From Bacillota bacterium (GTDB lineage Bacteria; Bacillota; Clostridia; Saccharofermentanales; Fastidiosipilaceae): a stretch of 64,000 bases of DNA. Positions 34,858 to 43,432 of the stretch are shown piece by piece; position 1 is the first letter of the stretch; each line of letters begins with the position of its first letter. The stretch lies in assembly GCA_023388435.1 (NCBI GenBank), contig JAEWGG010000013.1:84425-148424 (forward strand). The letters run 5' to 3'. A model generated the notes under the pieces. The model did not search any database. It saw only the letters and a list, made by a program, of their open reading frames with translations, and was not told where the DNA came from. The position numbers were made by a program, and so were the translations under genes.

Positions 34858-36453
34858 CTAGTTGTCATCCCCCGTCAGCAGGCTGATGTGGGCCCGACAG
34901 AGTTCCGCCATGCCCTCCTCCACACGTGCCTGGCAGCTGCGGTCCAGGTAGATGAGCAGGTAGTCTCCAGCCTCCAGGCGGCTGGAACCCCTGGGCAGCA
35001 GTTCCTCGCTCCCGCGCTTGATTCCCACAAAGAGACAGTGCTCAGGCCAGGCGATCTCAGAGATGCAGCACCCCTCAGCCCGGCTCCCATGCTCCACAGG
35101 ATACTCAATGAGCAGGCGCTCGGCGGGCGGAGCTTGGTGCTTCTGGGCCAGGAGGGCATCCAGGAGCATCTCATAGACAGGTCGGCATTTTAGCCCATCT
35201 GCGACCAGAAAAGCGGAGAGCGCGACTACGCCCAGCGGCAGCATAAACGCGAAGGAGCCGCTCATCTCGGTGATGAGCATAATGCCCGTCAGCGGGCTGC
35301 GGACGATGGCCGTGAAATGGGCGCACATGGCGAGTAGCGTCAGAATCAGTACGTCATTGGGGCCGATCAGACCGAGGGCCAGAGCCAGCTGGGCATAGAG
35401 GTTGCCCAGGAGGCTGCCGAGTATGAGCAGGGGGAAGAAAATGCCGCCCGGCAGGCCCGAGCAGAAGGCCAGGAGCAGCAAGAGGAATTTCGCCACATAG
35501 AGGGCGAGCACCACAGCCAGAGGCAGGTTTGCCCCCTCCGGAAGGAAGATTAGCGGCTCACCTGAGAAGAGCAGAGCAGGGACCAGGAGGGCCACCAGAG
35601 CCGTGGCCACAAAGGGTATGAAGCGCCGCAGGAAGGGGCTGAGTGGCAGGGCGGCATAGAGGGCCTTGCCCCTCTGAATCAGGCGGTTAAAAGCCACGCC
35701 CGAGCAGGCGCAGACGGCGCCGAGCAGAATCAGCAGGGGATAGAGTTCCAGCCTGAGGTCATGGACGGCCTGGAAGTGCAAGACAGGGTGGATGCCAAAA
35801 ATATTGACCGCCACGAAGTCTGAGGCAAAGGCGGCCGCCATGGCGCTGATCAGGGCGGGTATGGAGAAGCTGCGGTGCAGTTCTTCCAGGCAAAAAATAA
35901 CGCCGGAAATAGGGGCGTTAAAGGCCGCGGAGAGACCCGCCGCCGCCCCCGCCGAGAGGAGGAAGCGCCGCTCGCTCAGGGGGCGCTTCAGGAGCCGGGC
36001 CAGACCCTGGGCCAGGGCCCCTCCCAGCTGTACGGAGGGCCCCTCGCGCCCCAGTGTCAGGCCGCTGCCCAGGCAGAGGACGCCGCCTGTAAATTTCGCG
36101 AAGAGGACCCGCCAGGACCGGCATTCCAGGCGGCCGCTCAAAATACCTGAGATCTGAGGAATGCCCGAGCCCCCAATCATCGGCTCCCAGTGACAGAGCC
36201 AGGAGACCAGGGCGGCTATGCCCAGGTAGCAGACGAGCAGGAGGGCCGCCCCCCAGAGCCGTGTTCCGAAGTGGCCCAGATAAAACTGCAACAGGCCGCT
36301 CATCTTTTCGATAAGCAGCCTGTATGCGGAAATTAAAAAACCAGTCAGAGAGCCAATCAGCAGGCCGAGCAGGCAGAGCCTGATGCGCAGCTTGCTGCGC
36401 AGGCGGAAGGTTCTTCTGCTGGCGGATATCTGTTCTCGTGCCGCAGCGTCCAT
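34858..36453 (-). CDS. ClC-type chloride/proton antiporter with C-terminal TrkA-C-like domain
   Basis: 531 residues. ClC filter motifs: GGSGIPQ, GREGPSVQ (gating Glu), and GLPGGIFFP; the proton-pathway Glu is likely in FCLEELHRSFS, so H+/Cl- exchange rather than a channel is expected. The last 100 residues (HCLFVGIKRGSEELLPRG; LEAGDYLLIYL) form an RCK_C/TrkA-C domain, common in bacterial ClC proteins. It lies 8 bases downstream of the DtxR-type regulator gene on the same strand. Confidence 0.92.
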   Translation of the reverse strand: MDAAAREQISASRRTFRLRSKLRIRLCLLGLLIGSLTGFLISAYRLLIEKMSGLLQFYLGHFGTRLWGAALLLVCYLGIAALVSWLCHWEPMIGGSGIPQISGILSGRLECRSWRVLFAKFTGGVLCLGSGLTLGREGPSVQLGGALAQGLARLLKRPLSERRFLLSAGAAAGLSAAFNAPISGVIFCLEELHRSFSIPALISAMAAAFASDFVAVNIFGIHPVLHFQAVHDLRLELYPLLILLGAVCACSGVAFNRLIQRGKALYAALPLSPFLRRFIPFVATALVALLVPALLFSGEPLIFLPEGANLPLAVVLALYVAKFLLLLLAFCSGLPGGIFFPLLILGSLLGNLYAQLALALGLIGPNDVLILTLLAMCAHFTAIVRSPLTGIMLITEMSGSFAFMLPLGVVALSAFLVADGLKCRPVYEMLLDALLAQKHQAPPAERLLIEYPVEHGSRAEGCCISEIAWPEHCLFVGIKRGSEELLPRGSSRLEAGDYLLIYLDRSCQARVEEGMAELCRAHISLLTGDDN

Positions 36454-36461
36454 GCCCAGGC

Positions 36462-36911
36462 TCAGTCCTCCTGACCGCTGAAATGCACCTTGTTTTCGCT
36501 CAGAATACGCTCGTGGGAGCGCTGGCTGGCTCGGGGGCAGGTCGAGGGGCAGCTGGCCATGTGGGCCTTAAGCTTATCGAAGCTTTCGCCCGAGATCACG
36601 TGTTCGATGCGGCAGGCATCGCTGGCGGCCTGCTCTTCTTCGACGCCCAGGGACATGAAAAATTCGGTCAGGACGACATGGCGCTCATAGATGGTCTTGG
36701 CGATTTCCTCGCCGCGGGCCGTCAGCTCAAGGCTGCCGTCTTTGGCAAAAATCACATAGCCCTCGTCTTCCAGAATGTGGACGGCACGGCTGATGCTCGG
36801 TTTGGAAAAATTCAGCTCGCTGGCCAGGTCCACAGAGCGCACGCGCCCCAGCTTATGCTTGAGAATATAGATATTCTCGAGGTAGTTCTCACCTGATTCG
36901 TGCAGAGGCAT
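36462..36911 (-). CDS. DtxR/MntR-family metal-dependent repressor
   Basis: 149 residues from ATG 36911 (AAAGGTGG upstream); GTG 36923 would add 4 residues. N-terminal winged helix (ENYLENIYILKHKLGRVRSV; DLASELNFSKPSISRAV) and metal-binding dimer domain with YERHVVLTEFF and DACRIEHVIS. The Cys-x2-Glu-His pattern matches DtxR/IdeR primary site rather than the Glu of MntR, so the metal may be iron or zinc rather than manganese (inference). The C-terminus has an extra Cys pair, CPSTCP. It precedes the ClC gene. Confidence 0.85.
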   Translation of the reverse strand: MPLHESGENYLENIYILKHKLGRVRSVDLASELNFSKPSISRAVHILEDEGYVIFAKDGSLELTARGEEIAKTIYERHVVLTEFFMSLGVEEEQAASDACRIEHVISGESFDKLKAHMASCPSTCPRASQRSHERILSENKVHFSGQED

Positions 36912-37063
36912 GGGCCTGCCCACCTTTCGATTATGATATTATTATTCTAACATAGTGAGGGAGGTCCTGTGACGCAGCATGATTTAATCCATATGCCTGG
37001 GCGGGCTGTACGCCCCTTATCGTTCCGAATATCAACGAAGAGAGCCAGCGTAGGAGGTCATGT

Positions 37064-38485
37064 ATGGCGCGACAGAGACGAGCGCGTAGTTTCCCTGACG
37101 AATTTTCCCAGGAAGAACAGTTGAAGAAAGCCGACGGCGGGGGCCAGGAAGCCTTTCACCGCAATCTCTCGGTGACGGATGCCGCCGAGGATATGAAGCG
37201 CAGCATTGGGGCGAATACCCAGGAGCGCTGTATTTTGCTGGGCGTGTCTGGAACGTACCGCGACGAGGATGAGGCCCAGGCCTCCATGGAGGAGCTGGCC
37301 GAGCTGGCGGAGACGGCTGGGGCAGAGGTCGTGGGCTTCTGTTTCCAGCAGCGCCAGGTGCCCGACAGTAAGACCTTTGTCGGCCAGGGTAAGGCCCAGG
37401 AACTCCAGCAGCGGGTGCGCGAGGAGGCGGTGGGCCTGGTTGTGGCGGACGAGGAGCTGAGTGCCGGACAGGTGCGGGGTCTCCAGGCTCTGTTAGGCTG
37501 CCGTGTCATTGACCGCAGCCTGCTGATCCTCGATATTTTTGCCCAGCGGGCGATGAGCCGTGAGGGCAAGCTGCAGGTGGAGCTGGCCCAGCTGAGCCTG
37601 CTCAAGGGTCGCCTGCAGGCGGTGGCCAGCTCCTACTCGCGTCAGGGCGGTGGCATCGGTACGCGGGGTCCTGGTGAGACCCTGCTCGAGACGGAGCGCC
37701 GCCGAATTCAGCTGCGTCTGGACCAGCTGCGGAGGGAACTGGACGAGGTGATGCAGGTTCGGCAGACCCAGAGCCGCCGCCGCGAGAGGGCGCGGGACCT
37801 GCCAATTGTGGCCCTGGCGGGCTACACGAATGTGGGTAAGTCCACCCTGCTCAATGCTCTGACAGCAGACGAAACCTACGTGCAGAACCAGCTCTTTGCG
37901 ACCCTGGATTCACGGCTCAGCCACCTGCCGCTAGCGCCCAGTGGGAACGCCCTGCTCATGGATACGGTAGGCTTCATTCGCCGTCTGCCCCACGAGTTGA
38001 TTGCGGCTTTCCGTTCCAGTCTGGAACCCCTTGTGGAGGCGGACCTGCTCTGCCTGGTGCTCGACGCCTCCGATCCTGAGATTGCACATAAGACAGAGGT
38101 CATTGAACAGCTGCTCGTGGACATGAAGGCGGGGGACAGGCCCCGTATTTACGTTTTCAACAAGGCCGACCTGCCCCCGGCCCCGGAAGCCCAGCTCCTC
38201 CAGCGGCGAAAGGAGGCCCAGGGAGAACGCTGCTGCCGGGTTGCGGCGGCCACCGGCCTGGGACTGGATGAGCTGCGGGCCTGTCTGGCCACCACGCTCT
38301 GGGGGCCACTGGGCCGCTGTCTCTTGCGCCTTCCTTATTCTGATCTGGGATTTCTGGAACGCTGCTACCGGGAAAACTGGGTGCAGCTGCGACGGGACCT
38401 GGAAGATGGGGTGGAGCTGGAACTCTACCTGCCCCGGCGCAAGGCCGAGACCCAGCTTCAGGGCCGGGACTGGCGCTGGCTCTAA
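37064..38485 (+). CDS. hflX: HflX ribosome-associated GTPase
   Basis: 473 residues. HflX features: N-terminal domain with FVGQGKAQELQQRV, the glycine-rich GGGIGTRGPGETLLETERRR loop, a coiled helix pair, and a G domain with AGYTNVGKSTLLNAL (G1), DTVGFIRRLP (G3) and VFNKADL (G4). Known to split stalled ribosomes under stress. TAGGAGG precedes the ATG. The first about 50 residues are a charged extension. It faces the AraC gene convergently. Confidence 0.95.
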   Translation: MARQRRARSFPDEFSQEEQLKKADGGGQEAFHRNLSVTDAAEDMKRSIGANTQERCILLGVSGTYRDEDEAQASMEELAELAETAGAEVVGFCFQQRQVPDSKTFVGQGKAQELQQRVREEAVGLVVADEELSAGQVRGLQALLGCRVIDRSLLILDIFAQRAMSREGKLQVELAQLSLLKGRLQAVASSYSRQGGGIGTRGPGETLLETERRRIQLRLDQLRRELDEVMQVRQTQSRRRERARDLPIVALAGYTNVGKSTLLNALTADETYVQNQLFATLDSRLSHLPLAPSGNALLMDTVGFIRRLPHELIAAFRSSLEPLVEADLLCLVLDASDPEIAHKTEVIEQLLVDMKAGDRPRIYVFNKADLPPAPEAQLLQRRKEAQGERCCRVAAATGLGLDELRACLATTLWGPLGRCLLRLPYSDLGFLERCYRENWVQLRRDLEDGVELELYLPRRKAETQLQGRDWRWL

Positions 38486-38594
38486 GAGCTTGGCGTTCAG
38501 GTTGCCGCACAGCTTCAGGTCGCCGCAAAAGGCGAATTCTATTTATTGCGCCCAGATTTTCAGCTGCGCTTCGGACGTTTACCCCGCCCTAAAC

Positions 38595-39491
38595 CTAAGC
38601 CTCAGCCGGACTGGACTTGCGCCGTCTGCGGAGGCGCTTTGGGCTGTAGGTCTCCAGATTGATGCGCTGGCGCGGTTTGTGGAGGTGGCGGTACTGTAGA
38701 GGACTCAGACCCTCGCGGCGGCGGAAGACCTGCGAGAAGTGGCTCTGTGAGCTGAAACCGAGGGTCTCGGCAATTACGGCAATGCTGTGATTGGTCTGAG
38801 TCAGTAAGAAGCAGCTCTCCTCCACCCTGCGGTTCAGGCAGTACTGCTGGGGGGAGATATTAAACTCCCGCTGGAAGGCGTGGGAGAGATGATACTTGCT
38901 GATATGAAAAATTTCGGCCAGCTGATCCAGACGGATATTCTCCTTGAAGTGCTCGTCCAGATAGCGGCGCACGAGTTGGCAGTTGAAGGTGACACCTGAG
39001 CTGGGGCCGCCCACCGTCCGCAGGTTGCTGCGGAGATTGTCCAGCTCCAGGAGTAAGGCCTGGACCAGGAGCGCTGAACCCTGGCCCTGGCGGCCCCGCT
39101 CCTGCATCACGGTGTGACTGATTAAGTCGATGTAGCTGGGGAAGGGGTTGCTGGCCCCCTGGTGGGCCAGGAGGCTGTAACCCTTGTTGCCCAGTGAGAG
39201 GGGGAGGTTCTGGACCCCTATGACAAAGTAGGAGAGCCGCTCGCCGCCCAGGGCGCGCTCGGTGTGCGTGACGCCGGAGTCGATAAAGACAATGTCCCCT
39301 ACTGAGACCCGAAGCGTCTCGTTCTGGATAAGAAAGTAGCCCCCTGCCTCCATGATGAAAAATATCTCGGCGTAGGGATGGTGGTGCGGTTCCGAAACCC
39401 AGGCGGCATCAGAAGTGGAGCGGCTGACGTGCACGAGGTTCGGGAGAGCGCTGGGCGGACCGCCCGTAAAGGTGTGAATCCAGTTGCTCAT
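38595..39491 (-). CDS. AraC-family transcriptional regulator
   Basis: 298 residues from ATG 39491 (AAGGGA upstream); an upstream ATG would add 36 residues across the promoter. N-terminal cupin-like sensor (EPHHHPYAEIFFIMEAGGYF) and C-terminal double helix-turn-helix (LDQLAEIFHISKYHLSHAFQ; IAVIAETLGFSSQSHFSQVF). Divergent from the second ABC sugar locus, so likely its activator, responding to a sugar. An Arg-rich tail follows the DNA-binding domain. Confidence 0.88.
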   Translation of the reverse strand: MSNWIHTFTGGPPSALPNLVHVSRSTSDAAWVSEPHHHPYAEIFFIMEAGGYFLIQNETLRVSVGDIVFIDSGVTHTERALGGERLSYFVIGVQNLPLSLGNKGYSLLAHQGASNPFPSYIDLISHTVMQERGRQGQGSALLVQALLLELDNLRSNLRTVGGPSSGVTFNCQLVRRYLDEHFKENIRLDQLAEIFHISKYHLSHAFQREFNISPQQYCLNRRVEESCFLLTQTNHSIAVIAETLGFSSQSHFSQVFRRREGLSPLQYRHLHKPRQRINLETYSPKRLRRRRKSSPAEA

Positions 39492-39524
39492 GCCAAGTCC
39501 CTTAGTTCCTAGTTTATTTAGTCT

Positions 39525-39533
39525 ATTATAGCA
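39525..39533 (-). promoter_or_regulatory. Extended -10 promoter of the AraC gene
   Basis: Minus-strand TGCTATAAT, a perfect -10 with the TGN extension; the -35 is poor, as is usual for this class. It is 34 bases before the chosen start codon, which supports that start. Confidence 0.65.
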
Positions 39534-39728
39534 AGAATTTAAGAAAACTAGAAAGTGAAGCTCTTTTTGGACCTGTTCTGCTTCTGATTTTCCTAGCAAT
39601 TATCATAGTCAGAAGTGAATCCAGCCTGTTATAAATGGTGAAAATAGGAGAGTATAAGAGGCTGTACTTTAGCATTACTGAGCAAATGCTGTGTGGACAG
39701 GGGGTAAACACACATGTTTATGCGGAAA

Positions 39729-39756
39729 TTGACAAACAGCGCAAGATTACTAAAAA
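39729..39756 (+). promoter_or_regulatory. Promoter of the GH112 glycan locus
   Basis: TTGACA at 39729, a 16-base spacer, and TAAAAA at 39751. The -10 is weak, consistent with activator dependence. It lies about 130 bases before the binding-protein start. Confidence 0.5.
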
Positions 39757-39884
39757 TAACAGCAAGATGAAGCACGCGACCCAGTTCAAAAGGGACTAAG
39801 CTGGAAGAGCTTCACAAGGAGCATCCCGCCCAATTTATCTGGGGAGGCTCGGGAGCGATGGAAAGACACACAAGGAGGTCCTAT

Positions 39885-41261
39885 ATGAAGCGTATGAAGA
39901 GAGTGCTGAGTCTCGCGCTGGCTGGCAGCATGCTGCTGACCCTCTTCGCGGCCTGCCAGAAGAGCGGGGGCAGCACGACTCCGGACAACGGCGGCAAGAC
40001 GGCGCAGAGCGAGAAGCCGAATGCGGAGTCGAAGGGCAAGATTAAGGTTGCCGCGATTGAGACTACGTACGGCTCCGATATCTGGAAAGAAGTGAGCAAG
40101 GCCTTTACCGAACAGACCGGTATTGAGGTTGACCTCATCAGCGATAAGAATCTTGAGAATGTCATCGGCCCCTCGATGCAGGCTGGGGACTTCCCTGACG
40201 TCATCCACCTGGCTGTGGGCCGTAAGGAAGGTCTGACCGAACAGTTTATCAAGGACCATCAGATCGAGGAGATCACAGACCTCTTGGCCATGCAGGTTCC
40301 CGGTGAGGACAAGAAGGTCAGCGACAAGCTGATGGACAACTTCGTCAGTGACAGATCCACCAGCAATCCCTATGCGGATGGGAAGACCTATCTGGCTCCG
40401 ATGTTCTACTCCCCCTGCGGCCTGTTCTACAACGCCGGACTCTTCGAGCAGAAGGGTTGGAAGCTTCCTGAGACCTGGGATGATATGTGGGCCCTGGCCG
40501 AGGAGAGCAAGAAGGAGAACATCTCCCTCTTTACCTATCCCACCACGGGTTACTTCGATGCCTTCCTCTACTCTCTGATGTATGAGGCGGGCGGTGAGAA
40601 GTTCTTCTTCGACGCCACCCACTATAAGGAGGGGATCTGGGATACGGATGAGGCCAAGACCTGCTTCAGCATCATCGAGAAGCTGGCCAGCTACACGCAC
40701 CCCACCACGCCCTCCCAGGCCAACGATCAGGACTTCACCAAGAATCAGCAGATGATTCTGGATAATAAGGCCCTCTTCATGCCGAACGGTAACTGGATTG
40801 TCGGTGAGATGAAGGACGCCCCCCGTGCGGACGGCTTCAAGTGGGGCATGATGGCCCTGCCCGCGATCAAGGCCGGCGGCGACCGCTACAGCTACACCTT
40901 CTTCGAGCAGGCCTGGATGCCCGCTGGCGCGAAGAACAAGGACCTCGGCAAGCAGTTCATGGCCTTCCTGTACAGCGACAAGGCCGCTGAGATCTTCGGC
41001 AAGGCCGGTGCGGTCCAGCCGATTAAGGGCGCTGAGAAGTATGTGCCCGAGGAGAGCAAGCTCTTCTATCAGGTCTATGAGAATGGCGCCAAGGCCGCCA
41101 TCGGCAATTTCGCCCCCTACAAGGCCGTGGCCGGTCTGGGCGATACCCGTAAGGTCTTCCTGGATCCCGTTGACAGCCTGGTCTCCGGCCAGCTGACAGC
41201 CGATGAGTGGGTCAAGAACATCAAGGAGAGCTCGGACAAGATGCGCGAGAACCTGCAGTAA
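39885..41261 (+). CDS. ABC transporter sugar-binding lipoprotein (second locus)
   Basis: 458 residues from ATG 39885, which has AAGGAGG 6 bases upstream. Lipoprotein signal ending LFAACQK (Cys24), Gly/Ser/Thr linker, then a family 1 solute-binding domain (FTEQTGIEVDLISDKNLENV; GLFYNAGLFEQKGWKLPETW). Followed by two permeases and a GH112 phosphorylase, so the likely ligand is galacto-N-biose, lacto-N-biose or a related disaccharide. No ATPase gene nearby. Confidence 0.9.
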   Translation: MKRMKRVLSLALAGSMLLTLFAACQKSGGSTTPDNGGKTAQSEKPNAESKGKIKVAAIETTYGSDIWKEVSKAFTEQTGIEVDLISDKNLENVIGPSMQAGDFPDVIHLAVGRKEGLTEQFIKDHQIEEITDLLAMQVPGEDKKVSDKLMDNFVSDRSTSNPYADGKTYLAPMFYSPCGLFYNAGLFEQKGWKLPETWDDMWALAEESKKENISLFTYPTTGYFDAFLYSLMYEAGGEKFFFDATHYKEGIWDTDEAKTCFSIIEKLASYTHPTTPSQANDQDFTKNQQMILDNKALFMPNGNWIVGEMKDAPRADGFKWGMMALPAIKAGGDRYSYTFFEQAWMPAGAKNKDLGKQFMAFLYSDKAAEIFGKAGAVQPIKGAEKYVPEESKLFYQVYENGAKAAIGNFAPYKAVAGLGDTRKVFLDPVDSLVSGQLTADEWVKNIKESSDKMRENLQ

Positions 41262-41278
41262 GCATTCGTTCCCGAGTA

Positions 41279-41322
41279 CCTTAGAGGGGGAGGTCCAGCG
41301 GACCTCCCCTTTTACTCTAAGG
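41279..41322 (+). terminator. Leaky terminator between binding protein and permease
   Basis: GGGGAGGTCC pairs with GGACCTCCCC, followed by TTTT, and an outer pairing CCTTAGAG/CTCTAAGG extends the stem. Placed after the binding-protein gene, it would lower expression of the permeases relative to the binding protein. Confidence 0.75.
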
Positions 41323-41341
41323 GTGAACAAGGAGGCCCTCT

Positions 41342-42226
41342 GTGCACAGGAATTCGAAGCGGAGCGCATTTATTGTGGCCTGCGTAGGCCCCGCTCTGTT
41401 GTTTTATTTCATTTTCATGGTCATTCCTACGCTCAATGTTTTTCGCATGTCCCTCTATGAGCGTGGGGCCTATTCCCCGGTGGAAAGCTTCGTTGGCTTG
41501 GATAATTTTCGCACCCTTTTTAAGGACCGGAGCTTTATTTTGGCCATGCAGAACACCCTTTTCCTCGTGGTCCTGGTCAGTGTCATCACCTTCAGTCTGG
41601 CACTGATTTACGCGGCCTTTATGAGCCGTGCACGGGTTCGGGGAAAATCGATTTTCCGCGTAATCTTTTACATTCCGAACATCCTGTCCATCGTTGTGGT
41701 CTCCGGTATTTTCTCGGCAATTTACAAGCCGGACCAGGGCCTGCTGAACAGCCTGCTGTCCTTCTTCGCGGGCCGCGAGGTCAATTTGATGTGGAAGGAC
41801 CAGAACCTCGTCATGTACAGCCTCCTGATCGCCATGGTCTGGCAGGCGCTGGGCTATTACATGGTCATGTACATGGCGGCTATGGCGGCGGTGCCAGAGA
41901 GCATCTATGAGTCGGCGGCCATCGACGGTTCGGGCCGCGTGAGCACCTTCTTCCGCATCACGCTTCCCCTGATCTGGACGAATATCCGTACGACGCTGAC
42001 CTTCTTTATCATCTCGGGCATCAATATGGCCTTCCTCTTCGTGACGGCCATGACCTCGGGTGGCCCCAACGGGCGTTCAGAGGTGGCGCTGTCCTTTATG
42101 TACGCGCAGAAAAACCAGGGCCTTTTCGGCTATTCCATGGCTGCGGGCGTGGTGATTTTTCTCTTCTCCTTCATTCTCTCGGGTCTGGTCAGCCGGGCCA
42201 CGAAGCGGCCCGTACTGGAATTCTAA
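41342..42226 (+). CDS. ABC sugar transporter permease (MalF-like, second locus)
   Basis: 294 residues, six membrane segments, EAA loop SIYESAAIDGSGRVSTFFRI. GTG start at 41342 with AAGGAGG upstream. 12 bases before the partner permease. Membrane subunit of the disaccharide importer. Confidence 0.9.
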   Translation: MHRNSKRSAFIVACVGPALLFYFIFMVIPTLNVFRMSLYERGAYSPVESFVGLDNFRTLFKDRSFILAMQNTLFLVVLVSVITFSLALIYAAFMSRARVRGKSIFRVIFYIPNILSIVVVSGIFSAIYKPDQGLLNSLLSFFAGREVNLMWKDQNLVMYSLLIAMVWQALGYYMVMYMAAMAAVPESIYESAAIDGSGRVSTFFRITLPLIWTNIRTTLTFFIISGINMAFLFVTAMTSGGPNGRSEVALSFMYAQKNQGLFGYSMAAGVVIFLFSFILSGLVSRATKRPVLEF

Positions 42227-42238
42227 GGAGGTGCCCAG

Positions 42239-43129
42239 ATGACGAAACACAGCAGAATTGACGTGGGCGAGCGCCTCTACAGGATTTTTGTGTATGTGGC
42301 CCTGGGGACCCTGGCCATCCTGGTCCTGGTACCGGTATTTTGGGTCTTCATGGCCTCGGTCAAGACGAATGCGGAGTTTTACCGCGACCCCTGGAGTCTG
42401 CCTCTGGGCCTGCACTGGCAGAACTTTGCCGACGCCTGGACCAAGGCCCATATGGGGGACTACATGCTGAACTCCGTACTGGTCACGGCCCTGGCCCTGC
42501 TGTTCCTCCTGCTGCTGGCCCTGCCGGCGGCCTATGTCCTGGCCCGCTTTCGCTTCCGTGGCCGCGGCCTCCTGAACACCCTTTTCATGGCGGGGCTCTT
42601 CGTCAATGTGAATTACATTGTGGTGCCCATCTTCCTGATGTTGCGTGACGGGGATGCGGCCCTGCGCCCCCTTCTGGGAACGGGCCTCCTGCTGAACAAT
42701 ATTGTGCTTCTGGCTCTGGTCTACGCCTCCACGGCCCTGCCCTTTACCATCTACCTGCTCAGCGGCTACTTCGTGACGCTGCCCTCGGCCTTTGAGGAGG
42801 CGGCGTACATCGACGGTGCAGGCTACGGCCGAACCATGGTGCAGATCATTTTCCCCATGGCCAGGCCCTCCATCATTACGATTATCCTCTTCAACTTCCT
42901 GGCTTTCTGGAATGAGTACATTATTTCCATGACGCTACTCAATGCGGCGGGCGGCAATACGACCCTGCCCGTGGGCCTCCTGAACCTGATGCAGGCCCAG
43001 CAGGCTGCCGCCCAATATGGCCCACTCTATGCGGGCCTGGTGCTGGTCATGCTGCCGACACTAATTCTGTATATTTGCGTCCAGCGCAAGCTGATGCAGG
43101 GAATGACCCTGGGAGGAGTGAAAGGCTGA
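42239..43129 (+). CDS. ABC sugar transporter permease (MalG-like, second locus)
   Basis: 296 residues, six membrane segments, EAA loop AFEEAAYIDGAGYGRTMVQI and C-terminus ending GGVKG. AAGGAGG upstream of the ATG. Forms the import pore with the preceding permease; one base separates it from a small membrane protein gene. Confidence 0.9.
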   Translation: MTKHSRIDVGERLYRIFVYVALGTLAILVLVPVFWVFMASVKTNAEFYRDPWSLPLGLHWQNFADAWTKAHMGDYMLNSVLVTALALLFLLLLALPAAYVLARFRFRGRGLLNTLFMAGLFVNVNYIVVPIFLMLRDGDAALRPLLGTGLLLNNIVLLALVYASTALPFTIYLLSGYFVTLPSAFEEAAYIDGAGYGRTMVQIIFPMARPSIITIILFNFLAFWNEYIISMTLLNAAGGNTTLPVGLLNLMQAQQAAAQYGPLYAGLVLVMLPTLILYICVQRKLMQGMTLGGVKG

Positions 43130-43130
43130 T

Positions 43131-43316
43131 ATGGATAAGAACAGATTTGGGCAGGGCCTGCGCCTCGTTGCGATACTGGTCTTTGTTGTTCTCGGCATTG
43201 GTCTTGTTTTTGTGGGGGCCAGGGACCTCGGAAGTCTTAAGGGCCTGGGACTCATGTTTGGCGGGGCCATCTCTCTGATTGTGGCCCTGGCCTGTTATAA
43301 TCGGGCCTACCGCTGA
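43131..43316 (+). CDS. Small two-helix membrane protein (61 residues)
   Basis: Two hydrophobic segments (LVAILVFVVLGIGLVFVGA and LMFGGAISLIVALAC) joined by a short loop, with basic ends. Family not recognised. It starts one base after the permease stop, so it is probably translated with it; a role as an accessory to the importer is possible but unproven. Confidence 0.55.
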   Translation: MDKNRFGQGLRLVAILVFVVLGIGLVFVGARDLGSLKGLGLMFGGAISLIVALACYNRAYR

Positions 43317-43354
43317 GACAGGCCCGTGGCCCGGACCTGGCCTGAACGAGAGCC

Positions 43355-43386
43355 AGCCTCCATCCCTTGAACAGGGAGTGGAGGCT
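43355..43386 (+). other. Stem-loop before the GH112 gene
   Basis: AGCCTCCA pairs with TGGAGGCT, with an inner CCCT/AGGG, 46 bases before the phosphorylase start. No T tract; likely an RNA processing or stability element. Confidence 0.5.
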
Positions 43387-43432
43387 GATTTGTGAGCATA
43401 TGCCCTGCTTGGGCGCAGATGAGGAGAAAACT

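Larger units (their letters stand above)
39492..39884. promoter_or_regulatory. Divergent regulatory region, AraC / glycan locus
   Basis: About 390 bases, A+T-rich compared with neighbours, without a gene. It holds an extended -10 for the regulator (39525-39533) and a sigma-A type promoter for the importer (39729-39756), listed separately. No clear inverted repeat for the AraC protein was recognised. Confidence 0.6.
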
